Assembly: GCA_006386115.1 (NCBI GenBank)
Contig: VFIW01000003.1
Span: forward strand, 62,001-126,000
DNA: 64,000 nucleotides
Direction: 5' to 3'
From: Globisporangium splendens
Taxonomy: Eukaryota; Oomycota; Peronosporomycetes; Pythiales; Pythiaceae
How positions within the stretch are numbered: the first letter of the stretch is position 1; every line of letters starts with the position of its first letter. The notes below the pieces were generated by a model. It was not told the origin of the DNA. It did no database searches and saw nothing but the letters and a program-made list of their open reading frames with translations. Of the stretch, positions 19,823-29,922 are shown piece after piece. Made by a program: the position numbers and the translations under genes.

Positions 19823-22088
19823 ATGCCCACGAGGAGCTATGAGGAGCCAAAGAAGCGCCATGGCGTTCGCCCCGTGGCAGCAGCGACTCGAGCGGTAGCG
19901 AGCTCAAAGCAAGACGGCGTCGTTCGCCCGACTTCAACTGCGCGCATGCTTGACACGAGAATTGAAGGTGAGGCTCGCGTTTCCAGACTTGGTCCGATTT
20001 CCACTTGAGTTACATACCTTGTGCTGGATTCGATGCGGGCAGATATGAAGAAGCGAACGAGTGGCGTCGTCCGTGACAATTCTTCGATCTCACATACTCA
20101 GCATTCAACTGGGGCTGTCTACTCTTCCGTCTCACAATCTCGGCATTCAAGCGTCACGCGTTTGCCGAGTGTGGACGACTCCCTCAGCTCCATTTCACCG
20201 ACAAGTTCGCCACGAGAGCTCTTCGTACCCGCGACGAAACCTTCACCAGCATATCTTCACGATAGCAAAAGCAGACCTACGAGCCATACCAGCAACAACA
20301 ATCATTCGTATCCAGACCACGAATCTCCACGACGGCGTCGGTCTCCTGAGAAAATGAAAAAGACCGAACCATTCAGAGGCACTTCACCTGGGTATGCTGC
20401 TGCTTACGACGAATCCCCGTCCGAATTGAGCCAAATCAAGCACTCTGTGCAGAGACTACGGGCTCAGCGTGCACATGTGAGAGTTCTTTTCTATGACATG
20501 GCAATTGGCACGTACTTGAGTTTTTACCTGTGACTTCGCGTGCTTCTGGTTCTCTTTGTGCAGGTGGAGCAACTTCGACAGCACAATGAACGCCTTGAGC
20601 TTCTGGTAGGTGAGCGGACGAAAGAAAACGAGGGCTTGCGGCGCGAACTTGGATCGTTACGCGGTGTCGAGAGAGAGAATGTCGGCTTGCTGCAGAGCTC
20701 CAAACTCTTGGAAGAGCGCTTGCGAAACCTGGATGAAATCTGCCACGAAAAGCGCCAAGAGCTTAAAGCGATGCACGAGAAAGTGTCAACGGTTGAGGCA
20801 CAACGCGATCACCTGCACATGCAAATCGAGGAGATCAAGCGAGAGCACCAAGACCGCGTGGACGCATTCAAATCCAAACAGTTTGACATGATCGACCGCA
20901 TCAAGCAGCTGGAACGCGACCGCGTCACTTTCCAGGACAAACAACGGCGCCTGGAAGACCACTGGAAGGAACAAGTGCACAAAGCGTGCCAAGATACGCT
21001 CCTTGAGCAGCAGGAGTGTCGACAGAAGCTGGAGCTTACACGCACGGAGAACAAACGACTGGGGTCCGAGGTCGCTGACTTGCAAGCTCAAGTCCAGAAG
21101 CTGCTGGCTACGACGGTCCGACAGACGACGATGATCGAAGACTGCGATCGCGTGCTCTCCGACACGAAAAAGCAGCAGCAGTCAGCAAAAGCGAGCTACC
21201 ACGATCAGCTGCAGTTCAGCGGTCAACTCAAGGAGCAAATCCAGCGGCTGGAATCCCAAGCGGCGGCATTTCAGTACAGTCTGGAAAGCAAGAAGAGTCA
21301 CTACGAGAAGAGCATATTCGAGCTCGAAGCCAAATTGACCAAGCGAAAGAATCGAATTGAGATGATGCAAGTCGCCCTCCATGAAAAGACAAGCAGATCG
21401 AGGCTTCGCAACGCGAAAACGCACTCCGAGATCGCGATTCCGCCCATATCGACGAGGTACGTGGAAGAAAAGCAATCCATTGTCGCATTTCATGCCGACT
21501 CTCTTTTTTGATAACGCTGGTGTTGGATGTAGCTGAATCACGACCTGAAAAAGCAGGAGAAGTCGCTGATGAGTGAGATTTCGGAGTTGCAGATTGCTCT
21601 TGGGGTGCGTGCGATGTGGCATTGGCTTTGAGCTGAAGCTGCAACAAAGTATCCATGGCGGTCTCCCTCACATGTGCTACCTGCTTGTGCTTTACTGCAA
21701 TCAACAGGACGCGACCGACGAAGAGAATATTCTCCACGAGAAAATCTTGGCACTTCAAGGTAGGCTAGGCTGTCAGTGCCCTTCATCGAAGCTGCGCCGG
21801 AAAGCTCCATCTGCGCACAAGCTGTGCAACTCATCCCCTCTTTCTCTTTTTTCCCATGTAGAGCAACTAGAAAACGAGCGTAGGGATCGGTCGCGGTGGG
21901 CAACGGCACGACTCAAGCTCCTTGCGGAGTTTTGCGACGAAGAAAACAAGTTGGGCTCTGCCTTGCGCTCCACAACAGTCTTCGACGGTAAGATGAGCAG
22001 CGAGGGGGATGGGGATGCACATGAAGAGTTGAACGATGTGGGTGACGACGACGACCACGGTCATCGAGGGTCCATCGTCTTTGGTTAG
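19823..22088 (+). CDS. Coiled-coil protein, six exons, one frame break; function unknown
   Basis: I do not recognise the family. Exons by GT/AG sites and phase: 19823-19967, 20043-20476, 20564-21456, 21533-21604, 21708-21759 and 21862-22088, with introns of 75-103 bp. The N-terminus (about 190 residues) is Ser/Arg/Pro-rich and likely disordered. Exon 3 encodes a long coiled coil (VEQLRQHNERLELLVGERTK onward), and the end is acidic (EELNDVGDDDDHGH). In exon 3 the frame shifts near 21388: upstream reads MMQVALHEK, downstream QIEASQRENALRDRD. One base at a short G run seems to be missing. Allowing for it, exon lengths sum to 608 codons including the stop, which supports the model. It could be a centriolar or flagellar protein, but that is a guess. 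Confidence 0.7.
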
Positions 22089-22259
22089 TCGTCAGCTTGT
22101 GTAGCGACAAAGAAATGATGCAGCCATAGTTTTTGAACAACACAGATAGACACGCTCGGCATGCAAACATACAACTCGACACACCTGCTTTGACTTTGGT
22201 CACTCACAATTCGAATTACCGCATTTTGGTCAGCACTCTATATTGTGGATTTGCACAAT

Positions 22260-22306
22260 GCTCGAGTAAACGAGCTATGTAGATGCCGCCTGTTGGTGCA
22301 TCTACA
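22260..22306 (-). other. Two hairpins directly downstream of the Fanzor stop (candidate guide-RNA scaffold)
   Basis: On the minus strand, starting 5 bases after the Fanzor stop codon, TGTAGATGC (22306-22298) pairs with GCATCTACA (22286-22278) around an 11-nt loop. The stem is extendable by a wobble and an A-T pair. Next comes GCTCG/CGAGC (22275-22271 with 22264-22260) around a 6-nt loop. In TnpB and Fanzor loci the guide-RNA scaffold lies at the 3' end of, or just after, the nuclease gene, so position and structure fit. Expression is not shown. Confidence 0.4.
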
Positions 22307-22310
22307 CACA

Positions 22311-23827
22311 CTAGCGACTGCGACAAAATGCTACCGGGCGATTGACGCCTGGTATTTCACACTCCAGCAACAGCAAAATATTCCGAGACGCGTTCGCATC
22401 ACGATTCACAGTCATACCGCGACAGCCATTGTGTGTACAATGGAGTACACTGTGAACTTTCATGACGCGACCTTCTCCGTCTCGGCAAAGCTTCTTCGAA
22501 TACTGATTCTTCAACTCTCCATGACATACAGAATGAAGTTTGCTTGATCGATGTTCATCCACGGCAATAACAGTGCAATAACGTTTCAGTTGATGTTCGA
22601 AACGCTTCAGTGGACCAGCGGGAGATTTCTTGATGAAACCAACTTGATCTCGGTTGCTCCAGTCACCAAACCCAACCAGAGTTCTTCCGCTTGTTCCATC
22701 AGTCAACTTCCGGCAAAGAAGCTGGAGTTTCTTCCGAGCGAAGACGTGCCGCTTGAACTTCAGACCACGACAATCTTTGTGGATATGAGAATCCAGCAAA
22801 CGATCCAAGCGAGGGAGGAGAAACTGAACGTATTGTTTCAGTTTTGTCACACTTGCAGTCTTCTTCGTTGGCAAGTTCTGGATACCTTCGAGAATATCAG
22901 GGTCACTGTCTTGCCAACGCTTGATTTCTTTCAAACTCTCTGTGCAGCGAGCGTCTTCATAGAACTCTCGAGTTGAGCACGAAACTTTTGTACCGCTCTC
23001 GTTACTTGCCACGAACACGTCCTTCCTTCCAGGATCCAATCCCCACACTTGAGAGTAGTCGCTCAAATCGATTCGTCGAGACGCAACAGTCTTCTTTGGT
23101 TTCCTCATCGCAATACTGACTGCTTCGCCATCCGTCAATATCTCCCCCGCAAACTTGCGATTCGATGTCTCAAATCGATCAATACGAAATAGCTTTCTCC
23201 ACCAAGAATCAGCCTCTTCTCGCCATCGAGAATCACTTGGAGGAACTTGTAATCCACCCCGTTTCAATGGTCCACGCAGGCCATTGCTGCACATTTTGAG
23301 ATGACTGCAATCGAACCCTCGTTTGAATGGAATCAAACTGAACAGACGTAACTGCTTCGCCTCCTTCGTATACTCGGTGACTGGATGCCGAGATTCAAAA
23401 TATGTCAGGAACTCGTATAGCAACGGTATGTATAAATGAGATTCACGTTCAATCTTGGAATGTCTGGGAAACTGGCACGATATTCGAGAATGAGTGTGTC
23501 AGACATAAGCTTCTGCGATGGTCTTGTTCACTTCCTTGAGAACTGTTGTCCATGGAAGTGCCTTGGTCTCCTCCGTACAGAAAGTGTTGAGCGTCGTTTT
23601 GACAACACTGAGTTCTGTTGTCTTGCTGCGTTCACGCCTCACTGCTACATCGGGTCCACATCGGGTCGAACGCGCTTGGATTGTTGCTGGTTATCACTGG
23701 TTGGAGGACGCTTGAAACCGGAGTTTGGGACAACATTTTCTGATTCGTAGTCAGACTCGGGAACAATCATATCCTTGAGATGCTCTTCGTCAGCTTCTGG
23801 AACCACTTCGTCCCGTCGCGCAAGTTT
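22311..23827 (-). pseudogene. Fanzor (eukaryotic TnpB-like RNA-guided nuclease), frame-broken
   Basis: The C-terminal 370 codons (23423-22311) hold the RuvC-like nuclease. RuvC-I is VWGLDPGRKDVFVASN. VIAVDEHRSSKLHSVCH is the acidic/zinc-ribbon entry, with one Cys of the usual CxxC replaced by His. HCTHNGCRGMTVNRDANASRNI holds the second Cys pair and RuvC-III Asp. The segment has no ATG at its 5' end. Further N-terminal family-like sequence (VVKTTLNTFCTEETKALPW, FPDIPRLNVNLIY) lies upstream in other frames. Breaks seen: an 11-bp tandem duplication at 23647-23667, a TGA near 23500 and a shift near 23430. Coding-like sequence reaches about 23827. Most likely a decayed copy; unrecognised introns are the alternative. 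Confidence 0.8.
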
Positions 23828-24087
23828 GAAAATGGGGAGAAGAAATACGGTTGTGTGCAGGTGACATCTATATGTGTTGGAATATCGGTGCTGCAGCGAT
23901 GTCCATGAAGAGTAGCGGAAGCATGCAAGTTGATGCAGTTGGTATATGCATGTGAATGAGCAGCGAGCGGCCACTAAAAGCATTTAACTATAATCATCTA
24001 TTTAAACCCCTCGAGTCCTGGATTTTATTCCCACTGAGGAAAGAAGGCACACAGACATACAGAATATTATTATTTCCACAATCATCA

Positions 24088-27000
24088 TCACTGACGAGGA
24101 GAATGGTGCGTTTGCTTTACCTCATCCACGTTCGACAGAGGCGCGTACGGCTGCTTGGCAGTGTTCAGACGAGTGCGCACCATTTTCTTCAGTTCGATCA
24201 CCTTGGTGTCCTCGTCGTACTTGGAAGGCTTGTACTCGCACACTTCAGGTGCTCGATAGCGTTTCAGCAGAAGCGATGAGATCACGACTGACACCGACGA
24301 GAACGCCATCGCGAGACCAGCACAAGCTGGAGGCATGGTCGAGTGCAGGATTGGGAAAAAGATGCCTGCAGCCAACGGGATGCCGACAAAGTTGTACGCG
24401 ACCGAAAAGAAAAAGTTGAGACGAATTCGGAAGAACACTACCCGAGCAAGGTCTAATGCCACAACAACGTCAGTTAACTTGCTCTTGACCAAGATCATGT
24501 CGGCTTCAGCTTTCGCAATTTGGGTTCCGGCACCGATGGCCATGCCGATATCTGCTTGAGCCAGTGCTGGAGCATCATTGATACCGTCACCCACCATGCA
24601 CACCACGCGTTGCTTCTTGGTAACAGGCGAAACACGGGACTGCAGAGCCTTGATCTGGGCAGCCTTCTCACCAGGAAGGGCAATAGCCTTGACGTGATCG
24701 ATGCCCATCTTGCGAGCGATAGAACTGGCCGTACGAATGTTATCACCAGTGATAAGCCACACATCCAGACCCATCGACTTCAGGTACGACACAACCGCCT
24801 TCGACTCAGGGCGAGGCGTGTCAGCCATTGCGATGACTCCGCACAGTTTATCTTCGATGCACACGCACACCACCGTCTTGCCCTCCATCTCAAGCTCATG
24901 CATTTGCTCGCGGATTTTGGCGCCGATTTCGATTCGCTTCTCTTCGCAGTACTCAGGGTTGCCAACCATCACGTTCACATCTGGTCCAACTGCCTTTTCT
25001 TTCCAGCGTGGAACGATGCCTTCAATGCCACGGCCAGGAACGACTTGAACTTGAGCCGGCTCCTTCAACTGCAGCTTCTCCTGTTCGGTAGCCGTAATGA
25101 CAATCGCTTTGCCAAGAACGTGCTCACTGACACATTCCAAAGATCCACCGTAGTACAAAACTTCACGAGGAGAGAAGCTTCGATCTGAGATCACGACATC
25201 GGTCACAGATGGGTGACCAACAGTAAGGGTACCCGTCTTGTCAAAGACGATCGTGTCGACGTATTTGGCAATTTCGAGAGCACGACCACCCTTGATCAAG
25301 ACACCTTGCTTCGCGCCAACACCACAGCCAACCATCACAGCAGTCGGAGTCGCGAGACCGAGGGCACATGGACAAGCAATCACGACAACCGAAATCGCGA
25401 ACAGAATGGAGATGAAGAGATCGTTCGTGTGGCCATCTTCAGGATTTAATCCCAAATCAAGCTTCCACTGGTGCGGGATCGAGTCGGTCGTCAGCAAAAT
25501 GTACCAAGAAAAAAACGTCAGCATCGAAACGCCCAACACAAATGGCGCAAACACAGACGCAAGACGATCTGCATACGCCTGAATCGGCGCTTTGTGCAAC
25601 TGGGCATCTTCGATGAGAGAGCAGATTTGAGATAACGCACTGCTCTCGCCGCCAAAGCAGCTAGACTCAATCACCAATGTTCCTTGCTGATTAATCGTGG
25701 AGCCGAACACGTAGTCGCCGACACTCTTCGCCACAGGCATACTCTCACCCGTCAGCATGGACTCGTCGCACGCACTTGTGCCATTTTTGACAATTCCATC
25801 CGTCGGAACATTGTCGCCTGGCGGGACACGCAACAAATCGCCACGCTGGACCAACTCAATCGGAATCTCGCGATCACTTTCTCCTTCCACAATCAGGATA
25901 GCAGTCTTTGGCTGAAGTTTCGCGAGTTCGGACAGAGCGTCAGCAGTTTTCCCTTTCGCCATCGATTCCATGTATTTGCCGAGAGTAACGAACGTCAGCA
26001 GCATCGTCGACGACTCGAAAAAATGGTGGCCGTGGTAGTCCTTACTCAATCCGGAGCCCACGAACGAGACAAAGCTGTAGATGTACGATGCTGTCGTTCC
26101 GCAAATGATCAAAAAGTCCATACCCATCATGCCATGTTGAAGACCCTTGAAGGCTGCAACGTAGTACCGCTTCCCGATCCAGAATTGAACCGGCGTCGCC
26201 AGCAGGAACATCAACAACATTTTCAGGTTGATGGCATTGACAATCGGCGTCATCAGGAAGTGGTGCACGAATGGAATGTATCCCAAGACCATGTGAATCA
26301 TCATCGCAGGGAGGGAAAACAGCAACGCGGTCAGCAGCAGCTTTTTCCACTTTTTCACCTCAGATTTGCTCATCGATTCCTGATCCGAAGTGCCAGTGTC
26401 AATGTCGGCTGTGTAGCCCAACGAAGTGATGCACTCCATGACATTACGCGGTCCGGTGGCAGACATTTGCTGAATGTGGACGTGGGCCTTGTTCAGCGGG
26501 AGGTTTACTGCAACTTTCGCGACACCCGGAAGCTTTCCAACTGCTCGCTCGATCTTACCGACACACGCTGCGCAGCTCATACCCATGACAGTAAACTTCA
26601 GCTCAATCGTGTCGCCTTCACCCGATTCGACAGTGTGTGAGTACGTAGCTTTGTAACCAGCCTCCTCGATGCATTTCGCAAGCTCCACTTTCTCGTCTCG
26701 GATCAAATCGCGATCGAACACGATTTCCGCCTTCTGACTGATCAACCCCACGCGGCAATCGAGCACTCCTTGTTTCTTGCGCAAGAGATCTTCAATCGCT
26801 TTCACGCATGCGGCACAGCTCATGCCTTCGACTTTGAAATACACGCGCGGGTTCGGCGAATCAGCCAGCTCAACCACCACATCATCTTTTTGCTCCTCCT
26901 TCTTCGCCTGGTTGATGAGCTTCATCGCTTTCACGGGGTCGTATTCACTCGCAGAGAAACCAACGCACTCAACCATGTCAATCAGCGCTTCCTCGTTCGT

Positions 27001-27456
27001 GCTGCCTTCATGTGTCAGCATAACCGTCGCCATGCGCTTCTCAAAGCTCACGACAGCACTGAGCACGCCATCCGCATTTCGCAGCGCGTTCTCGACCGTC
27101 GTGCCGCAATTCTTCTGGCACATCATGCCTTCAACGAGCAGCTCCACCACGAGCGGATCTTTCTTCTTGCCGCCATTTCCACTCTTCGACGCCGCGCCAA
27201 AGCCGACGCACTCCACGGCATCAATCAGATCATCTGCGGTCACGTGTGCGCCGGGCGCGACAACGACGCGCGCGCTATGGGTCTCGAAGCTCACGACCGC
27301 CGACTGCACGCCCTGCACACTGCGCAGCGTGTTCTGCACCGTCGTCCCGCAGTTCTTCATGCACATCATGCCTTCGATCGCGAGCTCGTACGTCGTCGTC
27401 GCGTCTTGCTGCATGCTGCCGGTCTGCACGCCGTTCTCTGTCGTGCTCGCCGTCAT
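24088..27456 (-). CDS. Copper-transporting P1B-type ATPase (ATP7/RAN1-like), 1122 aa
   Basis: Pumps Cu+ across a membrane, into the secretory pathway or out of the cell, using ATP. Four N-terminal heavy-metal domains: the first two carry the unusual GMMCMKNC and GMMCQKNC (Cys-x3-Cys), the last two the normal GMSCAAC. Then come membrane helices, the TGES loop (MLTGESMPV), the metal-site helix VVIACPCALGLATPTAV, phosphorylation motif VFDKTGTLTVGH, nucleotide-site GDNIRTA and hinge MVGDGINDAPALAQ. The family SEHPL motif reads SEHVLG here. Length and order are normal, and it is a single exon. The ATG at 27456 is well placed. Its 3' end lies about 260 bp from the Fanzor relic. Confidence 0.96.
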   Translation of the reverse strand: MTASTTENGVQTGSMQQDATTTYELAIEGMMCMKNCGTTVQNTLRSVQGVQSAVVSFETHSARVVVAPGAHVTADDLIDAVECVGFGAASKSGNGGKKKDPLVVELLVEGMMCQKNCGTTVENALRNADGVLSAVVSFEKRMATVMLTHEGSTNEEALIDMVECVGFSASEYDPVKAMKLINQAKKEEQKDDVVVELADSPNPRVYFKVEGMSCAACVKAIEDLLRKKQGVLDCRVGLISQKAEIVFDRDLIRDEKVELAKCIEEAGYKATYSHTVESGEGDTIELKFTVMGMSCAACVGKIERAVGKLPGVAKVAVNLPLNKAHVHIQQMSATGPRNVMECITSLGYTADIDTGTSDQESMSKSEVKKWKKLLLTALLFSLPAMMIHMVLGYIPFVHHFLMTPIVNAINLKMLLMFLLATPVQFWIGKRYYVAAFKGLQHGMMGMDFLIICGTTASYIYSFVSFVGSGLSKDYHGHHFFESSTMLLTFVTLGKYMESMAKGKTADALSELAKLQPKTAILIVEGESDREIPIELVQRGDLLRVPPGDNVPTDGIVKNGTSACDESMLTGESMPVAKSVGDYVFGSTINQQGTLVIESSCFGGESSALSQICSLIEDAQLHKAPIQAYADRLASVFAPFVLGVSMLTFFSWYILLTTDSIPHQWKLDLGLNPEDGHTNDLFISILFAISVVVIACPCALGLATPTAVMVGCGVGAKQGVLIKGGRALEIAKYVDTIVFDKTGTLTVGHPSVTDVVISDRSFSPREVLYYGGSLECVSEHVLGKAIVITATEQEKLQLKEPAQVQVVPGRGIEGIVPRWKEKAVGPDVNVMVGNPEYCEEKRIEIGAKIREQMHELEMEGKTVVCVCIEDKLCGVIAMADTPRPESKAVVSYLKSMGLDVWLITGDNIRTASSIARKMGIDHVKAIALPGEKAAQIKALQSRVSPVTKKQRVVCMVGDGINDAPALAQADIGMAIGAGTQIAKAEADMILVKSKLTDVVVALDLARVVFFRIRLNFFFSVAYNFVGIPLAAGIFFPILHSTMPPACAGLAMAFSSVSVVISSLLLKRYRAPEVCEYKPSKYDEDTKVIELKKMVRTRLNTAKQPYAPLSNVDEVKQTHHSPRQ

Positions 27457-28465
27457 TCTGCTTATGTGCGTCTCCGTGTATTACTCCCTCCTCAGTGCGG
27501 AGTGGAAGCGTGCGTGCGGGAGCCGGTCGAACGGAAAGTGTCCTGATGTGTGCGGAATGGAGCAGCGTGTTGGCTGACGTTTCAATTCTCACTGCGGGTT
27601 TGCATTTTGTATTGAGCGCTTTGGCTGTGGTCTGGTCGTCAAACGAGAGAGCGAGAGGGAGAGAGAAAAGGGCGGCAACCTCCCAGAAACCAGTTGGGGT
27701 TGCGTGATGAGGGTGGTTTTACTGGTCGTCTCGTGAGTGTGCGGGTGTTGGAATGGCGATTCTGAATGGGCAACCGCCATCTGGGTAGGTTCGGTGGAGC
27801 CAGATGGTTTTCTGGGTGTGGTCGGTCTTGTCTTGTGATGAGTTGTCGTTGCTTCCGTTCGCGTCGTTATGAGGCGAGCGCGAAGAAGGCATCCGTCCAT
27901 GCGGTTTCCGACCATATCGGTAGTATTGTTGATTGAGTGTGCATACGATGCGATCGGCAATGCGAACATGGACGCAGTTTCTATGGCAACATGCACACAG
28001 CCGCAGCAACGTCAGCTGAAAGCACACATGTCATCCGCAGTCGCCCTTCTCAGCACCGCCATCCATGATTCGCACCCATCCATACAGCGTTTTGATTGGG
28101 CGGAGCCACACACTCTCAAGTAGTTTGGGTGAAGCAGTGGGGTTGTCATTTGGCAGTCGCATTCTTGACAGAAGATGGAAAATGCGTCAGTCGGCATGCA
28201 TGGACTCTGTTGACGCTCAGCATCTCTTTACAGCATTTCGGCACACAGTACCAAACAATCCTTCCTGACTCTTCTTCACGAAACGCTACTGCATTATCCT
28301 GAATACAGGACTATTTTGGACAGACATTTGTGTGTCGAACGTGTCGAAGTCGGAGTGTTAAGTACACTGTGGTTTATGACAGCTGCATAATTGTCGAGAG
28401 TGTCGTAATCGACAAGTGTCGAAAATGATGAACTTTTTGGGCATTTTCGTGTTCAATGTGGTGAT
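27457..28465. other. Intergenic stretch of about 1 kb
   Basis: No recognisable gene. Several short open frames on both strands lack domain content. It includes the upstream region of the copper ATPase, where TTCCACTCCGCACTG on the minus strand near 27500 is only a weak initiator match. Confidence 0.45.
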
Positions 28466-29850
28466 GTGCTGCAACATGGCGTCATCCACCCTATTGGCGT
28501 TGCGAACGACAAGGACACGAGCAGCTACGCATGGAATGACAGAGAATACCACACGGAGCTTGTGCCGCATGCGCGTAACTCGATCGATGAGATGATGCAC
28601 GACGTCTCCAGGGTCTCACCGGCGTGGTGTCACGCAGTGTGCCAGCTCACGAGGCAGCACCACACCGTGACGCTCACGTTCCAGTTCCACACAGGAAGTC
28701 CAGCCGACGTCGACGCGCGTGTACGCAGCCTCAACGCACGCCGTGATATACTGCGTGATCTGCGACTGTGCATGTGCACACAGAAACTCTGTCAACCCCA
28801 TTCCTCACGCTGTACGCCACACTGGGGTCAGTGGACCGCGTGGATGCCCAGCCCATCGACTGGGACGCCGTCTTCCGAGGCTGCACAACGCTGTTGCGCC
28901 TCGATCTGTCGCTTATGCCGCTTCACAGTAGCCAACTTGGCGCGATATTGGATGCCGCATCCACGCATTGTCCACGACTGCAGGTGCTGATCCTTCCTGT
29001 AAGAGAAGATGAGACTTGCGAATACAAAGTAAACCGCTGCTCCAAACATTGTATCAAGCGCTCGAGAAATGGTTCGTGGGCAGCAGATCCGTGGGGCTGC
29101 TCCAGCTCACGGAGCCCTGTCGTGCGAATGGTGATCCGAACCTGGTCGACTCGGGCATTGCGTGGATGCGGCATCCAATATCGAGTACCTGGGCGGATGG
29201 AAAGCTTCGTACACGAGCGACGAATACCAGCATTGCGATGAAATGCTGTTTGTCTCGATCGAGGTGCGGAAACAGTTCTGCGCGTCCTGTTCCAGCCTTC
29301 GCGAGTTTAACTGGTTCATCGCACCGTTCGATTCCATGTTCCTGCATGCGTTCCGGCGCACTGTCAAGCCCAGTTAACGACAATGATGATCGTGTGCGGC
29401 AATGAGATGAAGGAGTCTGCTTACTTTGCGATGGGTGAGTATCTGCACAGAGACGGATTCCAGACTACACCCGAAGATATCGTGTTGATGCTCGGGAGCT
29501 GTCCCGCGTTGCGCCACCTCGATGTGATTTCTGCGTACAACTCAGAGCGATCCGAGTTGCTCGGGAAACATATCATGATGAGTTTTAGGTGGCGCTCTCT
29601 AGTTTCTGTCCCCGACTCGAGACGCTCGTGATCAAGGAGCTGGACAGAGACATCCCCTCCTGAAGATGCCAAACGTCACGAACGAAGGGTTCATTGCACT
29701 TACCAAACTGGAAAACCTTCGGGAGCTTTACATCAAGGGCACCCATGCAACTGGGAAAGGAATCGTTGCGCTCCTGGACGCGCATGCCACACTTCCGCGA
29801 TGCATCACGATGCTCTGCTGCGATACATGCACAGCTTTACCCATTTGAGC
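28466..29850 (+). pseudogene. Decayed leucine-rich-repeat protein gene
   Basis: Protein-like plus-strand pieces follow one another but in changing frames: HHTVTLTFQFHTGSPADVDA, LLRLDLSLMPLHSSQLGAIL with CPRLQVLILP, LLQTLYQALEKWF, YTSDEYQHCDEMLF with LREFNWFIAPFDSMF, LMLGSCPALRHLDVI, FIALTKLENLRELYIKGT. The order and the Leu spacing (CPALRHLDV, LENLRELYI) are those of a leucine-rich-repeat protein. At least five frame changes and several stops break it. I recall similar LRR proteins as a common oomycete family, but could not verify that here. The function of the ancestor is unknown. Confidence 0.7.
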
Positions 29851-29922
29851 TGTTTTCCGGCACACACACACACATATTTCAGTCTTGTTCATTACGCTTT
29901 TCATTGTCAAAAGGCGCAAAAA

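Noticed and set aside
25684..27577. Long plus-strand frames opposite the copper ATPase
   Set aside because: His/Arg-rich antisense readings without motifs; the minus strand is a full P-type ATPase.
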